A stretch of DNA of 64,000 nt from Methylotenera_A sp046598525 (GTDB lineage: Bacteria; Pseudomonadota; Gammaproteobacteria; Burkholderiales; Methylophilaceae): NCBI GenBank assembly GCA_046598525.1, contig JBKJIJ010000021.1, positions 1 to 64,000 of the forward strand, given 5' to 3'. Positions 60,818 to 64,000 of the stretch are shown in pieces (within the stretch, counting starts at the first letter, position 1; each line of letters starts with the position of its first letter). A program made the position numbers and the translations under genes. Below the pieces are notes generated by a model. It saw only the letters and a list, made by a program, of their open reading frames with translations. It was not told where the DNA came from and did not search any database.

Positions 60818-61753
60818 TTATTTTTTAGCTAAACTAATAACCAAAACCCCCACTAAAACAAATAGCGTTCCAGCTATTTGTAGCCACGTTATTTGTTCGC
60901 CTAAAAAAACATAAGCAAGAAATACGGTCGAAACTGGTCCAACAGAGCTGATTAACGCGGCTTTGCTGCTGCCAATTTTATGTATACCCACGTTGAGAAA
61001 AATGGCAGGTAGTACGGTGGCAACAATCGCCATTAACAAGCTTAACCAATATACTGGTGTTGGTAAATTGAATATAGTCACTGGGTGCGACGTGCTTGCA
61101 TAATGCGCAGCACTGGCTGCAGTGGCGGCCAACATGGTGTAAGCGGTAAAGGCTAATGCGCCAATGCGTGGAATCAACTGGCCGCTCACAATTAAATAGG
61201 CGGCATAAGTAATAGCGCTAGCCGCCACCAAACCTGCACCTAGCATGGTTTCTGCCGAATCAGTTTTAAGCAAAAATACATCATGGCCAACCACCAAAGC
61301 CACACCCGCATAAGTTAATAATATTGCAAAGTAAGCACGCTTTCCTACGCGCTGCTTGAATAATAGCGCGCTTATAATCACCACGATTGTCGGATAAATG
61401 TACAAGATAATGCGCTCTAATCCTGCTGTGACGTAAGCCAAGCCTTCAAAATCTAGCAACATTGGTGCGTAACCGCCAAGTACGCCTAATACGGCAATAA
61501 TGCCAGCATCTCGACTGGTTATTTTGGGTGTTGCTGCCGAAGTACGCACCCAAAATGCTAATGCAATAAAAAATGGTGCAGAAAACGCCATTCTTAATGC
61601 AATAAGCGTAGAAGCATCAACTGTAAATGGCGCGCTTTGTGCATAAGCAAGTTTCACCATAACCGCTTTAGACGATACAGTAATTGCAGCGGCCAACACC
61701 ATCAATGCCCCTATTAAGGCATTGCGAGCAGCTTGTTTAGTTTGAGATTGCAT
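60818..61753 (-). CDS. EamA/DMT family exporter
   Basis: Starting at ATG 61753 the protein is 311 residues with ten helices in two EamA repeats (LIGALMVLAAAITVSSKAVMVKLAYA and, in the second, SSKAALISSVGPVSTVFLAYVFLGEQITWLQIAGTLFVLVGVL). Members export amino acids (E. coli EamA exports cysteine and O-acetylserine; RhtA threonine), nucleosides or drugs. Substrate here is not determined. A longer frame to 61801 is discarded because the leader hairpin falls within it. The 170-bp leader has a small Cys-rich reading frame and alternative hairpins. Confidence 0.9.
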   Translation of the reverse strand: MQSQTKQAARNALIGALMVLAAAITVSSKAVMVKLAYAQSAPFTVDASTLIALRMAFSAPFFIALAFWVRTSAATPKITSRDAGIIAVLGVLGGYAPMLLDFEGLAYVTAGLERIILYIYPTIVVIISALLFKQRVGKRAYFAILLTYAGVALVVGHDVFLLKTDSAETMLGAGLVAASAITYAAYLIVSGQLIPRIGALAFTAYTMLAATAASAAHYASTSHPVTIFNLPTPVYWLSLLMAIVATVLPAIFLNVGIHKIGSSKAALISSVGPVSTVFLAYVFLGEQITWLQIAGTLFVLVGVLVISLAKK

Positions 61754-61829
61754 ATTAGAGCCCTTAATTATGGGCTCAAGGGGAAGGGTGTAACGAATCA
61801 ACCGCGGAGAGCCCGCGGTTGCATAAAAT
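61754..61829 (-). promoter_or_regulatory. Attenuator-like structured leader of the EamA gene
   Basis: On the minus strand three mutually exclusive pairings are possible. AACCGCGG/CCGCGGTT (61800-61820) forms a stable hairpin with GGGCTC exposed around its loop. The Cys-codon stretch TGCGGTTG (61843-61850) can pair with CAACCGCG (61814-61821), breaking that hairpin. GAGCCC/GGGCTC (61758-61777) hides AAGG and lies five bases before the ATG, and its GAGCCC can instead pair with GGGCTC of the first hairpin. No T run follows, so control would be at translation. Confidence 0.55.
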
Positions 61830-61925
61830 TTACGACAAGCAACAACCGCAGCAAGTAATGGCTAGTAGCCATAATGCGTTACGGTTAATGACCGCAAAGG
61901 CGGTTATGTATTTGCTGTTTATCAT
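61830..61925 (-). CDS. Putative 31-residue leader peptide with CCGCC end
   Basis: The mini-ORF begins ATG 61925, just after a strong promoter, and encodes a 31-residue peptide with a hydrophobic middle and the ending ITCCGCCLS. Four Cys codons fall in the last seven residues, exactly over the sequence that can pair with the next hairpin. The 5' leader would be only a few bases, so translation may be leaderless. A second overlapping frame (61798-61872, 24 codons plus stop, with LLRLLLVV) is possible. Neither has been shown to be translated. Confidence 0.45.
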   Translation of the reverse strand: MINSKYITAFAVINRNALWLLAITCCGCCLS

Positions 61926-61935
61926 AAGGCTGGGA

Positions 61936-61964
61936 ATTCTACGCGGATGTTATTGGACGGTCAA
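61936..61964 (-). promoter_or_regulatory. Promoter of the EamA leader
   Basis: On the minus strand TTGACC, a 17-bp spacer and TAGAAT form a near-consensus sigma-70 promoter seven bases after the acetyltransferase stop codon. The expected start of transcription, about 61929, is only a few bases before the leader ATG. Confidence 0.65.
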
Positions 61965-61970
61965 ACCTCA

Positions 61971-62510
61971 TTAAGCTCGGCTAGCAACCAACTTAGCCAA
62001 ATACTCTAAATTAAGCCCTTCCAGTTTTGGCTGCCATAAATCTGGTTTTACAGGAAAATCTATAAACTCACCCGTGCGCTGGTAGCCAAGCCGCTCGTAA
62101 AAGTCAATAAGCTCGTGCCGTATAGAAATAACGGCCATATGAAACCCTACCACGCGCCATTCTCTAGCTGTCATGGCTTCTGCGGCTTGAATCATGGTGG
62201 TGCCGTGGCCTTTGTTTTGCAGGGTGGGTTTTACGGCTATCATGCCAAGGTGGGCGATATTTCTGCCGTGGGCGTCTTGCTTCTCACAGCTAATGGTGGC
62301 CACAATTTGATCGCGCAAAACACCCACCAACACAAATGCATCTTCATGTTTAATCATGCTGGCGACTTCTTGCGTGGTGGTGCGTAAGCCATCTAGAATA
62401 TCCGCTTCGGTGGTCCAGCCTGCGCGGCTGCTTTCACCGCGATAGGCAGAGTTGATAAGGGCAGCAATATCTTGCGCGTCGACTAGTTCGGCTTTATGAA
62501 AATGTAGCAT
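61971..62510 (-). CDS. GNAT family N-acetyltransferase
   Basis: This 179-residue GNAT protein has HKAELVDAQDIAALINSAYRGESSRAGWTTEADIL at the start and the acetyl-CoA-binding motif A in LGMIAVKPTLQNKGHGTTMIQAAE, followed by IDFYERLGYQRTGEF. Substrate unknown. It is 24 bp after the DAACS symporter gene and 7 bp before the promoter of the EamA leader. Confidence 0.9.
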   Translation of the reverse strand: MLHFHKAELVDAQDIAALINSAYRGESSRAGWTTEADILDGLRTTTQEVASMIKHEDAFVLVGVLRDQIVATISCEKQDAHGRNIAHLGMIAVKPTLQNKGHGTTMIQAAEAMTAREWRVVGFHMAVISIRHELIDFYERLGYQRTGEFIDFPVKPDLWQPKLEGLNLEYLAKLVASRA

Positions 62511-62534
62511 GCTAATTCTGAGTATTTTCTCTGA

Positions 62535-63782
62535 CTATTTATTGACTAATTTTTGAACAACAAGGCTGCCAATCATATCGCCCTGCACATTAACGGTGGT
62601 GCGTATGGTGTCTAGCAGCCTGTCAATTGGTAGCAAAATCGCAATTGCTTCGGCAGGCAAACCCACACTTTGCAGCACCATCACCATGGTCACCATGCCT
62701 GCGCTGGGAATGCCCGGCGCGCCGATGGCGGCTATCATGGCGGTGACGAATACAATTAATTGCTGGGTTAGATTCAAATCAATGCCGACTAAATTGGCAA
62801 TAAATAAAGCCGCTGCCGCTTCATATAAAGCCGTTCCGTCCATATTTACGGTAGCGCCAAGCGGCACTACAAAGCCTGCTATTTCTGGCTTCACATGCAA
62901 ATGCTGTGTGGTACAGCGCATGGTGACAGGCAGTGTGGCGCTGCTGGAGCTAGTGGCGAAGGCGGTAATCAGCGCCTCACGCGCGCCGCGCCAAAACCAC
63001 AATGGCGTTTTGCCGGTGATTAAATACAGCAATAGCGGCAATATCACCACGCCATGCAGCAATGTGGTGCCAACCACCACGGTCATAAATTTGGCCATGG
63101 TGCCCAGCATGGCGGTATCTTGAGTAGCAATTAACTTAATTAATAAAGCCGCAATGCCAAACGGCGCCAGCACCATCACCCAGCCTACAATGCGCATGGT
63201 CAACTCTAAGCCTTCTTGCAATAAGCCTAAAATATTCTTATATCGCTCACCGCCCACCACTAGCGCAATGCCTAGAATCAGCGCAAATATCACCACAGCC
63301 AGCACATTTCCCGTTGCTAATGCCGCAAAAGGATTCATAAATAAGCCATGCAAAAATTGCGCAAAAAATTCGGGTAGCGGTAACTGTTGCGCTTGAAAAT
63401 TTTGCATAGAATCAGCAAACATGGCGATTTGCACGCCAGCGCCTGGCTTGAAATAATTGCTGGCAAACATGCCTAAGGCAATGGCAATGGCCATGGTGAA
63501 TGCAAAGAACACTAACGTGGTGACCCACACGCGGTGCATTTGGCTGTGTTGGCGCAAATTGGCAATGCCTACCGCAATACTGCAAAAAACCAGCGGGATT
63601 AAAATCATCTTGAGCAAATCGATAAACAGTGTGCCGATTAGACCCGATGCGTATAAACCGCCTTTGACTAGATTATTTTCTGCGCCTAAGCCGTGAAAAT
63701 ATAAGCCGATTAAGATGCCAAACACTGCGCCGATAAGGATTTGTAGATTAAGGCTGGGTAGTTTCATGGCAAGCAGTTTCAT
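62535..63782 (-). CDS. Dicarboxylate/amino acid:cation symporter (DAACS, GltP-like)
   Basis: From ATG 63782 the protein is 415 residues. It has the DAACS fold with the serine-rich loop TAFATSSSSATLPVTM, the NMDGTALYEAAAALF motif in the seventh helix and the C-terminal GIPSAGMVTMVMVLQSVGLP hairpin and DRLLDTIRTTVNVQGD. It imports glutamate/aspartate or C4-dicarboxylates with H+ or Na+. The open frame extends to 63851 only because it reads through a repeat (DSRLRGNDD); GAAG ahead of 63782 supports the chosen start. A further Met follows five codons later. Confidence 0.93.
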   Translation of the reverse strand: MKLLAMKLPSLNLQILIGAVFGILIGLYFHGLGAENNLVKGGLYASGLIGTLFIDLLKMILIPLVFCSIAVGIANLRQHSQMHRVWVTTLVFFAFTMAIAIALGMFASNYFKPGAGVQIAMFADSMQNFQAQQLPLPEFFAQFLHGLFMNPFAALATGNVLAVVIFALILGIALVVGGERYKNILGLLQEGLELTMRIVGWVMVLAPFGIAALLIKLIATQDTAMLGTMAKFMTVVVGTTLLHGVVILPLLLYLITGKTPLWFWRGAREALITAFATSSSSATLPVTMRCTTQHLHVKPEIAGFVVPLGATVNMDGTALYEAAAALFIANLVGIDLNLTQQLIVFVTAMIAAIGAPGIPSAGMVTMVMVLQSVGLPAEAIAILLPIDRLLDTIRTTVNVQGDMIGSLVVQKLVNK

Positions 63783-63824
63783 GGCAGTTATCTTCAATGC
63801 AATTAAAGTATGAATATCACAATC

Positions 63825-63902
63825 GTCATTCCCGCGCAGGCGGGAATCCATGCTGACCTTGATTTAAACCTTAAAATGGATTCCCGCTTGCGCGAGAATG
63901 AC
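63825..63902. repeat. Pair of inverted dRS3-like repeats
   Basis: GTCATTCCCGCGCAGGCGGG AATCCA (63825-63850) and TGGATTCCCGCTTGCGCGAG AATGAC (63877-63902) are inverted copies around a 26-bp spacer. Each is itself ATTCCC-8 bp-GGGAAT or a one-base variant, the form called dRS3 in Neisseria. It is a small non-autonomous repeat, perhaps also a terminator for the gene upstream. Confidence 0.75.
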
Positions 63903-63918
63903 AGTTCAAGGAGTTTGT

Positions 63919-64000
63919 TTACTCTTCAATAACTTTTGGTTTGGCTACCTTGTCTTTTACTACCTTAGCTTTTACCACTTTTTCTTTAACTGGCTTTTCT
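63919..64000 (-). CDS. C-terminal end of a lysine-rich protein (cut by window edge)
   Basis: Only the last 26 codons are inside the window, ending in TAA at 63919. The peptide is an EKPVKEKVVKAKVVKDK-type Lys/Val repeat ending KPKVIEE. It looks like a disordered basic tail similar in style to the TopA tail. The identity of the protein cannot be told. Confidence 0.6.
   Translation of the reverse strand, partial: EKPVKEKVVKAKVVKDKVAKPKVIEE

Noticed and set aside
61798..61872. Second mini-ORF with LLRLLLVV as the only leader peptide
   Set aside because: It is not excluded, but it lacks a ribosome site, starts far from the predicted transcript start and reads through the hairpin; kept only as an alternative to the Cys-rich frame.

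Overview
The window reads as a chromosomal segment of a betaproteobacterial methylotroph, most likely Methylophilaceae (Methylotenera/Methylophilus type). The basis is the AT-leaning coding sequence, gene orders typical of Betaproteobacteria (petABC-sspAB, mlaFEDCB-bolA-grx-murA-hisGDC...hisBHAFIE-hinT-tatABC, PP0621-pilSR-ampD), and a 3-hexulose-6-phosphate synthase of the ribulose monophosphate pathway. The genus is inference; no rRNA is present. Almost everything is housekeeping. There is no prophage, CRISPR array or IS transposase.

Layout. 1-6.5 kb: tRNA-Tyr, tRNA-Thr, sspB, sspA, the cytochrome bc1 operon, a Nif3-family protein and a DegS/DegQ-type protease. 6.6-23.5 kb, all leftward: an almost unbroken block that in transcription order is mlaFEDCB (outer-membrane lipid transport), an ABC-2 exporter, a BolA-like protein, a monothiol glutaredoxin, murA, hisGDC, then hps, then hisBHAFIE, hinT and tatABC. 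The hps gene sits inside the his cluster with its own leader, strong ribosome binding site and terminator, and its product has a membrane segment and a long acidic Ala/Pro tail. 23.6-26.4 kb: a type IV pilin-like gene behind a consensus sigma-54 promoter, facing an orphan sensor kinase. 26.4-31 kb: System II cytochrome c maturation (ccsB, resB), cytochrome c4 and engB. 31.2-36.7 kb: trmB fused in frame to a DUF559 domain lying between GC-rich inverted repeats, a MidA-type methyltransferase with a coding minisatellite, an SDR reductase, and a GGDEF/EAL gene cut by one in-frame TAA. 37-50 kb: ttcA, topA, pbpG, gcvH, a coiled-coil protein, holC, pepA, lptFG, an RDD protein and a sigma/DUF3619/DUF3106 operon. 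50.3-60.7 kb: PP0621-pilS-pilR, a CaCA antiporter, ampD, an RND pump pair and a DUF4143 ATPase. 60.8-64 kb: an EamA exporter behind a structured leader with a Cys-rich mini-ORF, a GNAT acetyltransferase, a DAACS symporter and the 3' end of a lysine-rich protein.

How parts fit together. The bc1 complex, cytochrome c4 and ResB/CcsB form an aerobic respiratory set. The Rieske protein has a Tat-like leader, and tatABC lies nearby. PilS/PilR (GAFTGA loop present) at 50.5-53.6 kb are the natural activators for the sigma-54 promoter at 24.4 kb. The mla, lptFG, murA, pbpG and ampD genes serve the envelope.

The features most worth a second look are the membrane-tailed Hps inserted in the his cluster, the attenuator-like leader of the EamA gene, the DUF559-TrmB read-through fusion, the nonsense-split GGDEF/EAL gene, and a family of palindromic intergenic elements seen three times.
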